Of a stretch of 64,000 nucleotides of DNA, positions 1-8,145 are shown one piece after another. The stretch is taken from contig CAWHYL010000007.1 of NCBI GenBank assembly GCA_963833655.1, forward strand, positions 248,001 to 312,000, in the 5' to 3' direction. The position numbers were made by a program, and so were the translations under genes. The notes beneath the pieces were generated by a model. It had not been told where the DNA came from. It worked only from the letters and a program-made list of their open reading frames with translations, and made no database searches. This DNA is from 3-1-20CM-4-69-9 sp963833655. Its GTDB lineage: Bacteria; Actinomycetota; Thermoleophilia; Gaiellales; Gaiellaceae. Each line of letters opens with the position of its first letter. Position 1 is the stretch's first letter.

Positions 1-609
1 GCGCACCGGGCGCCCGAGCCGCTCCTCGAGGCGGAACTTCGACAGCGCGATCTCGCGCGCCGCCTCGTCGACCTCGAGGTCGGCGAGCGGACGGTGCGAG
101 ATCCCGTGCGACTCGATTCGCACCCCGCGGCGGTCGAGCTCCGCGAGCTCCTCCCAATCGATCGTCCGGTTGACGATGCCCTGCGCCGCAAGCCGCTCCT
201 CGTGCGGCAGCGGCAGCCGGTCGCCGAGATAGCCGAGCGGGACGAAGAGCACGCCCGGATAGCCGTACCGCTCGAGCACGCGCGCGGCGTTCTCGAGGTT
301 GTCGTAGTAGCCGTCGTCGAACGTGATCAGCACCGCGTGCGGCGGCAGCGGCTTGCCGTCGACGTAGTGCGCGAGCACGGCGTCGAGGTCGACGACCTCG
401 TAGCCGAGCTGACGCAGCTGGTCCATCTGCTCGTCGAACACGGAGACCGGCATCGTCAGCGGGTTGCCGGGCAGGTCGTTGACCTTGTGGTACATGAGCA
501 CGCGCAGGCTGCGTTCGCCGTTGCCGTTGGCGCCCATCGCCGCCGCCGTCTCGCCGATCGAGCGGTAGACGGAGTTCTTCAGGACCTGCTTGATGCCTTC
601 GGCGCGCAC
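1..609 (-). CDS. Polysaccharide deacetylase (NodB-like), 3' end cut by window edge
   Basis: Predicted metal-dependent carbohydrate esterase (CE4/NodB fold) that removes N- or O-acetyl groups from a surface glycan or its precursor. The 203 visible residues contain MYHKV (39-43), the first catalytic motif TFDDG (96-100, the two Asp bind metal and act as base) and the metal-ligand motif SHGISH (167-172). The catalytic C-terminal motifs lie beyond the window. No signal peptide is evident at this start. I chose the GTG at 609 because it follows the stop of the upstream GT4 by only 4 nt; an ATG at 537 in the same frame is the alternative. It is the last visible gene of a minus-strand operon with two GT4s and a flippase, so it probably tailors the polymer made by that set. 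Confidence 0.85.
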   Translation of the reverse strand, partial: MRAEGIKQVLKNSVYRSIGETAAAMGANGNGERSLRVLMYHKVNDLPGNPLTMPVSVFDEQMDQLRQLGYEVVDLDAVLAHYVDGKPLPPHAVLITFDDGYYDNLENAARVLERYGYPGVLFVPLGYLGDRLPLPHEERLAAQGIVNRTIDWEELAELDRRGVRIESHGISHRPLADLEVDEAAREIALSKFRLEERLGRPVR

Positions 610-613
610 CGGG

Positions 614-1720
614 CTAGCTTAGCCCTGCGATCCGCTCGACTAGGGCGCGCACACGGGCCGCGAATTCCTCCGGCGAGCTCGTCCAGAAGTCCGCGCTCGC
701 GTGCGCCCCGGCGCCGAGACGCTCGGCGAGCTCGCGGTCGACGAGGATCCGGACGATCGCGTCCGCGAGCGCCGCGGTGTCGCCGGGCTCGACGAGCAGG
801 CCGTTGCGGTCGTCCTCGACGAGGTCGGGAATCCCGCCGACGCGCGTCGCGACGACGGGCCGCGCGCGGCAGAACGCCTCGACGACGACGCGGCCCATCC
901 CCTCGGAGCGCGAGGGCAGCACCAGAGCGGTGGCGCCGTCGAGCGCACGGGAGACCTCGGGCTGCGAGAGCCGCTCGTCCCACGACGTCTGCTTCGGGAT
1001 GTCGCGAAGCAGCTGCTCGACAGACGAGCGCAGCGTTCCCGCGCCAACGATCCGCAAGTGCGCGTCGGGGATGCGCGGAGCAGCGAGCCGCCACGCCTCG
1101 GCGAGGCCGTCGACGTTCTTGTAGCGCTCGAGGACACCGACGAACAGCGCCTGCGGCGCTGCGTCGGGAAGCGGCTGCGGCGGCGTCTGCAGGAACGAGT
1201 CGAAGTCCATGTAGGCCGGGAATTCGTCCGCGGGCTCGAGGCCGAGCTCGCGCACGAGCGACGTCGTGTAGCCGGTGACCGTGCGGATGCCGTCGGCGTG
1301 CCGCAGCCCCGTCAAGGCGACGCGATCGGCGAGGGGATTCAGCGTCGTACGCAGGCGCGAGCCGTAGAGCCGCGTCGGCGCCCGCCAGTCGCCGTGCATA
1401 TCCGCGATCACTGCGGTCTCGACACCTGCGAGCCTCCGGCCTGCGAGCGCGGCCGCGGCCTCGTGCGCCCCCTGCGCGAGCACTGCGTGCGGCCGGAACG
1501 AGCGGAGCTCGCGCGCGATCCGGACCGGCAACGCGGCGAAGAAGGCCGGGCCGTCGAGCGCGGGCAGCGTGCCCGTGAGGCGGAAGTGCTCGTTGGCGCC
1601 GTCGCCGCCCGCGAGCACGCGATAGTCGAGCTGTCGGCCGACGGCGTCCCACTTCCGCCCCAGGCTCGGGGAGAGCGGCAGCTGCACGCGCCGCGAGACG
1701 AACAGCACGCGGGGCTTCAC
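614..1720 (-). CDS. Glycosyltransferase family 4
   Basis: A 368-residue GT-B glycosyltransferase predicted to add one sugar from a nucleotide donor to a growing lipid-linked glycan at the inner face of the membrane. The C-terminal half carries the GT4 donor site, with the EX7E pair at E273 and E281 (SEGMGRVVVE) followed by the usual VVATRVGGIPD stretch. The N-terminus (MKPRVLFVSRRVQLPL) is a normal beta1 start, so the length is about full for the family. Its ATG overlaps the stop of the upstream GT4 by 4 nt (ATGA), implying translational coupling. Donor and acceptor sugars cannot be read from sequence. Confidence 0.9.
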   Translation of the reverse strand: MKPRVLFVSRRVQLPLSPSLGRKWDAVGRQLDYRVLAGGDGANEHFRLTGTLPALDGPAFFAALPVRIARELRSFRPHAVLAQGAHEAAAALAGRRLAGVETAVIADMHGDWRAPTRLYGSRLRTTLNPLADRVALTGLRHADGIRTVTGYTTSLVRELGLEPADEFPAYMDFDSFLQTPPQPLPDAAPQALFVGVLERYKNVDGLAEAWRLAAPRIPDAHLRIVGAGTLRSSVEQLLRDIPKQTSWDERLSQPEVSRALDGATALVLPSRSEGMGRVVVEAFCRARPVVATRVGGIPDLVEDDRNGLLVEPGDTAALADAIVRILVDRELAERLGAGAHASADFWTSSPEEFAARVRALVERIAGLS

Positions 1721-2830
1721 GCGCGGGAAACCCGGCGCAAGGTCGACTCGAGCTCGCCGAAGACCCGCTCTGGCGCGTACGCGGCCACCGATTGCGCGGC
1801 CGCAGCTCGCAGCCGTTCGCGCAGAGCGTCGTCGGAGAAGTACCGGCGCACCGCAGCGGCGAGCGCCGCCGTGTCTCCCGCCGGAACGAGCAACCCGTTG
1901 ACGCCGTCCCGCACCACCTCGCCGACGCCGCCCGCCTCCATCGCCAGCACGGGCGTCCCCACCGCGAGCGCCTCGACGACCGTGTGCGGGAAGTTCTCCC
2001 AGCTCGACGAGAGGATCGTCGCGTCCGCTGAGCGGAAGAGCTCGACGACGCGCTGCCGCGGCTGCGCGCCGACGAAGTCGACCCGGTCGGCGATCCGCAG
2101 CTCCACGGCGCGCTGCTCCAGCGCCGGGCGGTCGGGGCCTTCGCCGGCGATGACGAGACGGACGTCATCGGTGCCCGCGACCGCTTCGAGCGCCCTCCCG
2201 AGGGACTTCTGCGCGGTCAGCCGGCCGGCGAAGGCGAGCGTGCGCCCGTTCCGCGGTGCCTCGGGAAGCTCGTGCAGCACGGGTACCGGATTCGGAAGCA
2301 CGCTCACGCGCTCCGACGGGATGCCCCAGCTGAGCACGAGCCGCCGCAGGTACGCGCTCGGGCAATAGATGTAGGCGGCGCGCCGCAGCTCGAAATCGCG
2401 CGCGCGCCGCAGCGCGAAGCCCGCCGCCCCGCCGCCGCCGGCCTGGAACTCGTCGACGTCGCCGGTGACGAGGCCGCGGCGGCGCGAGCGCTCGAAGGCC
2501 GGATCGGCCGTGAGCTTCACGACGTACGGCCGCCGAGCTCCGATCGCGCCGGCAGAGCTGCGTCCGAACATGCCGGTCGTGTAGACGACGTCGGCACGCC
2601 GAGCGCGCGAACGCACGAGGACGGCGCCGCGGACGTGCCTGACGCCGACCGGCAGCGACCGCGAGACCCAGCGCACGGGAAATTCCTCCGGCGCGGGCGC
2701 GGCCGTCGGCGGTCGTCACGACCTCGACCTCGTGCCCGCGCGCGGCGAGGAACCTCGCGACGTCGGGCGCATGGCTGGCCGGCCCGCCGACGTCCGGCGG
2801 CCAGATGCCCGAGACGACCAGCACCTTCAC
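1717..2830 (-). CDS. Glycosyltransferase family 4, one frameshift
   Basis: A GT4 enzyme split into two frames. From a GTG at 2830 (GTGA overlap with the flippase stop) the N-terminus reads MKVLVVSGIWPPDVGGPASH, a classic GT4 beginning, up to about codon 41. The remainder (from about 2690 down to 1717) continues in another frame as EEFPVRWVSRSLPVG and includes the donor site ENFPHTVVEALAVGTPVL. The shift falls in the GC-rich tract 2690-2702 and is repaired by one base. Because both halves are well conserved and fit end to end, I treat it as one gene; whether the break is real or a sequencing error is open. Sits between a flippase and a GT4 in one operon. Confidence 0.8.
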
Positions 2831-4107
2831 GACAGCGCCGCCTTCAGCGGCGGCACCGCCTTGATCCGCACGAACAGAATCGTCCAGTAGAGGCAGAAGG
2901 CGATGCTCGAGACGAGCACGGCGGTGGCGGCGCCGGTCGCCCCCCACTCCCTGCCGAGAGCGGCGACGAGCGGGATCAGCACGAGCAGCTCGACGCCGTG
3001 CGTCCAGATCCGCAGGGCGGGCCGGCCGATCGAGACCGGGAACGACTTCGTCCAGCCGTAGACCATCCGTAGCGCGCCCGCGACGATCACGATGCGCGTC
3101 GCGTCGACGGCGCCGACGTTCTTCGCGGAGAAGAGCAGCTTCGCGAGCTCCGGGGTGAAGACGAGCAGCGGCGGCAGGATCACGACGCACAGCGCCGCCA
3201 TGCCGAGCATGTAGCGCTGGATGCCGGCGAACACCGCCCCGCGCGTGCCGCGCTCCCAGTCGCGCGTCTGCTCGGTCAGCAGGATCAAGCGCGCCGGCGC
3301 GGAGACCACCGCGAACGCCTGCTGCGGCGCCATCGCCGCGCGGAAGTAGGCCACCTGCGTGGTCGTGGAGACGCGGCCGAGCACGAGGATCGACAGCGGC
3401 GCCGTCAGCGAGATGACGGCGGTCGCGGCAGTCGACTGGCCGACGAAGGAGAGGATGTCGCGGCGCTCCTCGGCGAGCGAAACGGCCTCGTGCTGCGGGA
3501 AGCGGTGGAATGCGATCCAGCCCGCGACGCTGACCGCGGAAGTCGCGAAGACCTGCGCGATCACCATCGCAAGGAGCGTTGCGTTCAGCCCGTGCGGCGC
3601 CGCGATTGCGACGGCCGTGAAGCGCAACGCCATCGACACGAACAGGAAGAAGGCCCGGATGTCGTAGCGGCCGCGCAACACGATCGCGACACCGCCGACG
3701 TTCTCGGTGCACTGCGCAAGCGGAATGAACGCGCCGATCAGCAGCGGCGTCGTGAGGCCGTTCTTGTTCAGCAGCGTGTCGGCGAACGGCGCGATCGCGA
3801 CGAGCAGGAGCGTCGCGAGGACGCCGCCGGTCAGCTTGAAAGCGACGGCGCTCTCGAAGAGGCGGCGCAGCCGGCCCCATTCTTCCCTCGTCGTGTACCG
3901 GAAGCCGAACTTGACCAGCGCCTCCTCCACGGTGAGGTCGAGCAGGCTCTGGACGAACGCGGTCATCGCCAGGACGAGCGCGTATTCGCCGAACGTCTCC
4001 GTCGAGAAGACGTGCAGGGCGACGACGGTTGCGCCGAACCCGAGCGCAGCCGAAGCGTAGGTCCCGGCGGCGGCGGCCGCGCGACGCCAGAAGAGCCGAG
4101 AGCGCAT
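2827..4107 (-). CDS. Wzx-like polysaccharide flippase
   Basis: A 426-residue multi-spanning protein of the MOP superfamily (polysaccharide/oligosaccharide flippase) predicted to turn undecaprenyl-linked repeat units to the outer face of the membrane. Hydrophobic segments are spread along the whole length, starting with AAAAAGTYASAALGFGATVV and ending with ATAVLVSSIAFCLYWTILFV; about 12 helices are expected and the length fits. The gene is the first of a minus-strand operon and is divergent from the ligase/polymerase gene, together forming a Wzx/Wzy-type pair. The ATG at 4107 lies 6 nt downstream of a TAGGCT -10 box, so translation is probably leaderless. Confidence 0.85.
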   Translation of the reverse strand: MRSRLFWRRAAAAAGTYASAALGFGATVVALHVFSTETFGEYALVLAMTAFVQSLLDLTVEEALVKFGFRYTTREEWGRLRRLFESAVAFKLTGGVLATLLLVAIAPFADTLLNKNGLTTPLLIGAFIPLAQCTENVGGVAIVLRGRYDIRAFFLFVSMALRFTAVAIAAPHGLNATLLAMVIAQVFATSAVSVAGWIAFHRFPQHEAVSLAEERRDILSFVGQSTAATAVISLTAPLSILVLGRVSTTTQVAYFRAAMAPQQAFAVVSAPARLILLTEQTRDWERGTRGAVFAGIQRYMLGMAALCVVILPPLLVFTPELAKLLFSAKNVGAVDATRIVIVAGALRMVYGWTKSFPVSIGRPALRIWTHGVELLVLIPLVAALGREWGATGAATAVLVSSIAFCLYWTILFVRIKAVPPLKAALS

Positions 4108-4113
4108 GGCCGA

Positions 4114-4123
4114 AGCCTAGACT
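4114..4123. promoter_or_regulatory. Mirror-image divergent -10 boxes (leaderless)
   Basis: The sequence AGCCTAGACT holds TAGACT on the plus strand (4118-4123) and TAGGCT on the minus strand (4119-4114), both matching TANNNT and sharing the same TA. Each box ends exactly 6 nt before a start codon: GTG at 4130 (+) and ATG at 4107 (-). I see no convincing -35 element on either side. This arrangement predicts two leaderless transcripts from one 23-nt interval. Confidence 0.45.
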
Positions 4124-4129
4124 CGCTGC

Positions 4130-5398
4130 GTGATTGCCCTGGCGCTGGCCATCCCGTTCCTGTTCCTGCACGTGAAGTACCAGCCCGGGGTTCGGGTCCC
4201 CCTCGGCTCTACGCATCTCGGGATCGAAGCGTCCGACGTCGCCGTCGTCGTCGTGGCGATCGTCGCGCTGCGTGACGGGCTCCGCGAGGGCTTCGGGCGG
4301 CTCCGGCCTGCGCTCTCGCTCTGGATCGCCAGCGGATTGCTGCTCGCCTGGATCTTCATCCGCACGCATTCGCTCACGCACTTCGTCACTGCGGCGAAGT
4401 TCGCCGAGTACGCGCTGCTCGCGATCTCGCTGCCGCTGATCCTCCGCAGCTTCCGGCAGTGGGAGGTCGTCGCGGGCGCGGTCGTCGCCTGGAGCGTCGC
4501 CGCGACCTTCGTGGCGTTGTTGCAGATCTTCGGTTGGGGAATCCTCGACGCGTGGGCGGCAGGACGGCGGCAGCCGTCCTTCCTCGGCCACTCGGACTTC
4601 GCCGCGCTGTCTGCGTTCGCGCTCGGCATCGGCCTCGCCGCCGTCCTCAGCGCGCGGCGGAGCATCGGCTGGGTCGGCGTCGCGAGCGGCGTCGTCGGGC
4701 TGATGCTCGCCGGCGCAACGGCGGGCTTGATCGGAACGGTGGCGGGCGTCGCAGGATTGCTCGTCATCCTGGCCCGGCGGCGGCAACTCCAGGTGCGCGA
4801 TTTCGCGATCACCGGCGCCTGCGTCGCCCTTGTCGCCGCCGGTGTGCTGGCGCTCCGCGCCGGCGACTTCGAGCATTTCCTCCGCTTCCTCCACCTCAAG
4901 GGCCGCGAGACGCAGACCTCGAACATCGAGACGTACTCGCACCACACGCTGCTCGCGTACGTCGGATACCGCATCTGGCGCAACCATCCGGTCGCCGGCG
5001 CCGGCTGGCAAGCCTCGAACGAGCCGGCGACGGTCGATCCGGTCCTGCCGGCCGCGCACCGCAGGTTCCCGGACCTCGCCCCGCTCGCGTTTCCGACCCG
5101 CGAGCACGAATGGGGAATCCAGAACGCCTATGTGCAGGGCGCGGCCGACCTCGGGATCGTCGGTTTCGTGCTCCTGCTCGCGCCGTTCGCGATCTCCCTG
5201 CTACTGGCTTTCCGTGCGAATGCACCGCCCTGCGCCGTTGCCACGTTCGTCGTGCTGGCGGCGGCAGGGATCTGGCTCGGGCAGGGCATCGTCGCCGGGA
5301 TCCCGCTCGACGCCCTCACGTGGCTCGGCTTCGGCCTCGCGGCGACGGCGGCCGCGCAGAGGAGATCGGGAGCGGCTGGGGGAAAATGGGAGCCGTGA
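4130..5398 (+). CDS. O-antigen ligase / Wzy-like polymerase, membrane protein
   Basis: A 422-residue integral membrane protein with about 10-12 hydrophobic segments and a large periplasm/outside-facing loop near residues 240-345, the layout of the Wzy_C O-antigen ligase/polymerase family. The loop includes HHTLLAYVGYRIWRNHPVAGAG, a spaced HP/GAG pattern typical of the family, and EWGIQNAYVQGAADLGIVG, the conserved HN/NxYlq-like end of the loop. Predicted role is polymerisation of repeat units or their transfer to an acceptor outside the membrane. The GTG start lies 6 nt after a TAGACT -10 box. The stop overlaps the epimerase start, so the two are co-translated. Confidence 0.8.
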   Translation: MIALALAIPFLFLHVKYQPGVRVPLGSTHLGIEASDVAVVVVAIVALRDGLREGFGRLRPALSLWIASGLLLAWIFIRTHSLTHFVTAAKFAEYALLAISLPLILRSFRQWEVVAGAVVAWSVAATFVALLQIFGWGILDAWAAGRRQPSFLGHSDFAALSAFALGIGLAAVLSARRSIGWVGVASGVVGLMLAGATAGLIGTVAGVAGLLVILARRRQLQVRDFAITGACVALVAAGVLALRAGDFEHFLRFLHLKGRETQTSNIETYSHHTLLAYVGYRIWRNHPVAGAGWQASNEPATVDPVLPAAHRRFPDLAPLAFPTREHEWGIQNAYVQGAADLGIVGFVLLLAPFAISLLLAFRANAPPCAVATFVVLAAAGIWLGQGIVAGIPLDALTWLGFGLAATAAAQRRSGAAGGKWEP

Positions 5399-6324
5399 AG
5401 TCCCTCGTCACCGGCGGTGCCGGCTTCATCGGCTCCAACCTCGTCCACGCCCTTGTGGAACGCGGCGACGACGTCCGCGTGCTCGACAACTTCTCCACCG
5501 GGAACCGCAGCAACCTGGAGGGGCTCGACGTCGACGTCGTCGAGGGCGAGCTGCGCTCGTACGAGCGCGTGCACGCGGCCACGCGCGGCGTCGAGGTCGT
5601 CTACCACCTGGGGGCGCTCGGGTCGGTGCCGCGCTCGGTGCAGGATCCCTTGACGTCGAACGCCGTCAACGTCGAGGGCACGCTCAACGTCCTGCTCGCG
5701 GCCCGTGACGAGGGCGTCCGGCGCGTCGTCTTCTCGTCCTCGACGTCGGTCTACGGGACGAGCCCGCAGCTGCCGACGTCGGAGTCGACGCCGACGGACC
5801 CGATTTCCCCGTACGGCGTGACGAAGCTCGCGGCGGAGCGCTACTGCATCAGCTTCAGCCGCGTGTACCACTCGTTCGAGGCGGTCGTGCTGCGCTACTT
5901 CAATGTCTTCGGCCCCCGCCAGAGCCCGGACTCGCAATATGCGGCGGCCGTCCCGTTGTTCATCGCCGCGATCGACACCGGTGAGCCGATCACCATCTTC
6001 GGCGACGGCGAGCAGTCACGCGACTTCACGTACGTGGCGAACGTCGTCGATGCGACGCTGCGGGCCGCCGAGGCGCCGGGCGCGAACGGCCGCGCATTCA
6101 ACATCGCCGCCGGCGCGCCTGCCAGCGTCAACCATGTCGCCGACACGATCGGGGCCATCCTCGGCAAGCCGGTGGAGAAGCGCTTCGAGCCGCCGCGTGC
6201 GGGCGACATCCGCGACTCGTGGGCCGACATCGGCGCGGCGCGCGAGGTGCTCGGCTACGAACCGCACGTCGATCTCGCCGCCGGGCTCGAGCTCACGGCC
6301 GAGGCGATCGTTGCCCGCGTCTGA
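5386..6324 (+). CDS. NAD-dependent NDP-sugar 4-epimerase (extended SDR)
   Basis: A 312-residue extended short-chain dehydrogenase. GGAGFIGSNL near the N-terminus is the NAD-binding glycine motif, SSSTSVYG supplies the catalytic Ser/Thr and YGVTK the catalytic YxxxK. The stretch LGALGSVPRSVQDP resembles UDP-GlcNAc/UDP-Glc C4-epimerases of the WbpP/TviC group, so the likely reaction is interconversion of UDP-glucose/galactose or their N-acetyl forms. I chose the ATG at 5386 (G-rich Shine-Dalgarno-like tract just upstream); a GTG at 5395 overlapping the ligase stop by 4 nt is the alternative. Its 3' end overlaps the following GT4 by 14 nt. Confidence 0.88.
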   Translation: MGAVKSLVTGGAGFIGSNLVHALVERGDDVRVLDNFSTGNRSNLEGLDVDVVEGELRSYERVHAATRGVEVVYHLGALGSVPRSVQDPLTSNAVNVEGTLNVLLAARDEGVRRVVFSSSTSVYGTSPQLPTSESTPTDPISPYGVTKLAAERYCISFSRVYHSFEAVVLRYFNVFGPRQSPDSQYAAAVPLFIAAIDTGEPITIFGDGEQSRDFTYVANVVDATLRAAEAPGANGRAFNIAAGAPASVNHVADTIGAILGKPVEKRFEPPRAGDIRDSWADIGAAREVLGYEPHVDLAAGLELTAEAIVARV

Positions 6325-7495
6325 CGGCAAGATCAAAATTCTCAGAGTCATCGCCCGCCTCAACATGGGCGGACCGGCGCTTCACGTCGCGTACCTGACG
6401 GCAGGGCTGCGCGAGCGCGGCTACGACACGACGCTCGTCGCCGGCTCCCTCGCCCGTGGTGAGGACTCGATGGCCTTCGTGGCCGACGCCCGCGGCGTCG
6501 AGATCGTGCGCATCGACGAGCTGGGTCGTGAGATCTCGCCGCTGCGCGACCTCGTCGCGACGGTGCGGCTCGCGCGGCTGATCCGGCGCGAACGGCCCGA
6601 CATCCTGCACACGCACACGGCGAAAGCCGGAACCGTCGGACGGGCGGCCCTGGTGCTCGCCGGCCGGCACGCGCCGCCGATCGTCGTGCACACCTTCCAC
6701 GGCCACGTGCTGCGCGGCTACTTCGGCCCGCTGCGCACCCGGTTCTTCCGGCTGCTGGAACGTTGGCTGGCGAGACGGACGACCGCGCTGATCGCGGTGA
6801 GCCCGCAGGTGCGGGACGACCTCGTCGCGCTCGGTGTCGCTCCGGCGCGGCGGTTCGTCGTGATTCGCCTCGGGATCGAGCTCGACGAGCGCGTCGCCGG
6901 CGAGCAGAACGGGCGCGCCGAGAGCCGCCGCTACCTCGGCATCGAGCCCCAGCGATTCGCCGTCGGCTGGATCGGCCGGATGACGGCGGTGAAGCGAACG
7001 GACGACATTCTCGTCGCGTTCAAGCGCCTGCGGGACGAGGGCGTCGACGCCGTGCTCTGTCTCGTCGGCGACGGGCCCGACCGGCCCCACCTCGAGCGCC
7101 GCGCGCACGAGCTCGGCGTCGTCCGCGACACGCTCTTCCTCGGCTACCAGGAGGACGTGGCGCCCTTCTACGCGGCGTTCGACGCCCTGGTGCTGCCGTC
7201 GTCGAACGAGGGGACGCCGGTCAGCGCCATCGAGGCCCTCGCGGCCGGCCGGCCCGTTGTCGCCACACGCGTGGGAGGCGTCCCCGACGTCGTGCGGGAG
7301 GGCGAGGACGGCTTCCTCGTCGAGCCCGGGGCGACGGACGAGCTCGCCGACCGGTTGGCCGAGCTCGCCCGCGACCCCGAGCTGCGCGAGCGGATGGGAC
7401 GCGCCGGCCGCGAGCGCGTCCTCCCCCGCTATGCGGTCGAGCGCTTGGTCGACGACGTCGACCGCCTGTACCGGTCGCTTCTGCGAGCCCCCTGA
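6311..7495 (+). CDS. Glycosyltransferase family 4
   Basis: A 394-residue GT-B glycosyltransferase. The N-terminus ILRVIARLNMGGPALHVAYL is the acceptor-domain glycine loop of GT4; HTHTAKAGTVGR and HTFHGH follow, as in enzymes that act early on undecaprenyl-pyrophosphate-linked sugars. The donor site is SSNEGTPVSAIEALAAGRP, with the EX7E glutamates. The TTG at 6311 is the only reasonable start within the overlap with the epimerase stop and gives a normal N-terminus. Third gene of the plus-strand operon with ligase and epimerase, so it likely works on the same repeat unit. The gene ends 16 nt before the stop of the convergent small secreted protein. Confidence 0.9.
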   Translation: MPASDGKIKILRVIARLNMGGPALHVAYLTAGLRERGYDTTLVAGSLARGEDSMAFVADARGVEIVRIDELGREISPLRDLVATVRLARLIRRERPDILHTHTAKAGTVGRAALVLAGRHAPPIVVHTFHGHVLRGYFGPLRTRFFRLLERWLARRTTALIAVSPQVRDDLVALGVAPARRFVVIRLGIELDERVAGEQNGRAESRRYLGIEPQRFAVGWIGRMTAVKRTDDILVAFKRLRDEGVDAVLCLVGDGPDRPHLERRAHELGVVRDTLFLGYQEDVAPFYAAFDALVLPSSNEGTPVSAIEALAAGRPVVATRVGGVPDVVREGEDGFLVEPGATDELADRLAELARDPELRERMGRAGRERVLPRYAVERLVDDVDRLYRSLLRAP

Positions 7496-7511
7496 CCGCC
7501 CTCCGGCCGGC

Positions 7512-7811
7512 TCACCTCTCTCCGGTTCCGCCCCTGCAGAGCCCGAGCTTTCCGGGAGCGCCCTTCGGGAGGCCGTAGTACTTCCAAGAATCCGCCGCGG
7601 TCTGGACCTGTGACACGGTCTGCCCCGCCGACTGATCGAGGTCGTTCAGGCCACTGGCGGCGCATGCCGAGTTGGCGTGATCGAGGGCGCCCGTGTCATT
7701 CGTGTTGTTCACCGTGCCGGGTGGCCCCTTCACCTCACCGGCCAGTGCGCCGGCCGCACTCGCGCCCGCCAGCGCGACCACCGACATCGTTACCAGGAGT
7801 AGTCGCTTCAC
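7512..7811 (-). CDS. Small secreted protein of unknown function
   Basis: A 99-residue protein with a clear signal peptide: KR at the start, hydrophobic LLLVTMSVVALAGASAAGAL and a likely cleavage after ALA near residue 24. The mature part is about 75 residues, rich in Asn, Asp, Ser and Gly, with two Cys (one in SACAAS, one in GLCRGG near the end) that could form a disulfide. GTG start at 7811 preceded by a strong purine-rich ribosome-binding site (GGGGAAGG). It follows the DUF4242 gene by 25 nt in the same direction. I do not recognise a family and see no enzymatic motif. Confidence 0.65.
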   Translation of the reverse strand: MKRLLLVTMSVVALAGASAAGALAGEVKGPPGTVNNTNDTGALDHANSACAASGLNDLDQSAGQTVSQVQTAADSWKYYGLPKGAPGKLGLCRGGTGER

Positions 7812-7836
7812 TTGCCTTCCCCTTTCATGGTCTGCC

Positions 7837-8094
7837 CTACCGATAGAAGTACGGATCGAGCACGCGAACCTGGGTGATGCGATCCACGGGCAACTCGTTG
7901 CGCGTCGCCGTCTTCCGGATCGCCTCCGGAGTCGGTGCGTCGTAGACGCAGAAAGCGGTGCTGCTGTCCTCGCTGATGTACGACTGAATCCAGGTCACGC
8001 CCTCGTCGGTGTTGCGTTCGAGAACGCCGTGGAACTCGTCGACCGGAATCGGCCATCCCTCGCTCAAGGCCCGTTCGACGATGTAGCGCGGCAT
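7837..8094 (-). CDS. DUF4242-family small protein
   Basis: An 85-residue cytosolic protein beginning MPRYIVERALSEGWPIPVDE, with WIQSYISEDSSTAFCVYDAP and a closing TQVRVLDPYFYR. This pattern (MPkYlVER, W..SYvs.D...tfCvYdAp, i..V..ldPyfyR) is characteristic of DUF4242, small ferredoxin-like fold proteins, some described as nickel-binding. Its job here is unknown and no link to glycan synthesis is evident. The ATG lies 10 nt after a TAGCGT box. Confidence 0.75.
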   Translation of the reverse strand: MPRYIVERALSEGWPIPVDEFHGVLERNTDEGVTWIQSYISEDSSTAFCVYDAPTPEAIRKTATRNELPVDRITQVRVLDPYFYR

Positions 8095-8104
8095 CTCGCA
8101 GTCG

Positions 8105-8110
8105 ACGCTA
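8105..8110 (-). promoter_or_regulatory. Candidate -10 box for the DUF4242 gene
   Basis: TAGCGT on the minus strand, 10 nt upstream of the ATG at 8094. It matches TANNNT and would give a very short or absent leader. No clear -35 element. Confidence 0.3.
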
Positions 8111-8145
8111 CGACTGCGGCTACGCCGTTACATCGGGAGAACGCC

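Noticed and set aside
94..2368. Long plus-strand reading frames opposite the deacetylase and GT4 genes
   Set aside because: They are Arg/Pro/Ala-rich antisense shadows typical of GC-rich DNA, with no recognisable motif, and the minus-strand genes carry clear GT4 and NodB motifs.
2165..5107. A 980-codon minus-strand frame
   Set aside because: It mixes antisense of the ligase gene, a shadow of the flippase and only the first 50 residues of a GT4; not a single protein.
7496..7511. Intrinsic terminator between convergent genes
   Set aside because: The gap is 16 nt and no stem-loop with a T-run is visible; the nearby GC-rich inverted words are too weak.
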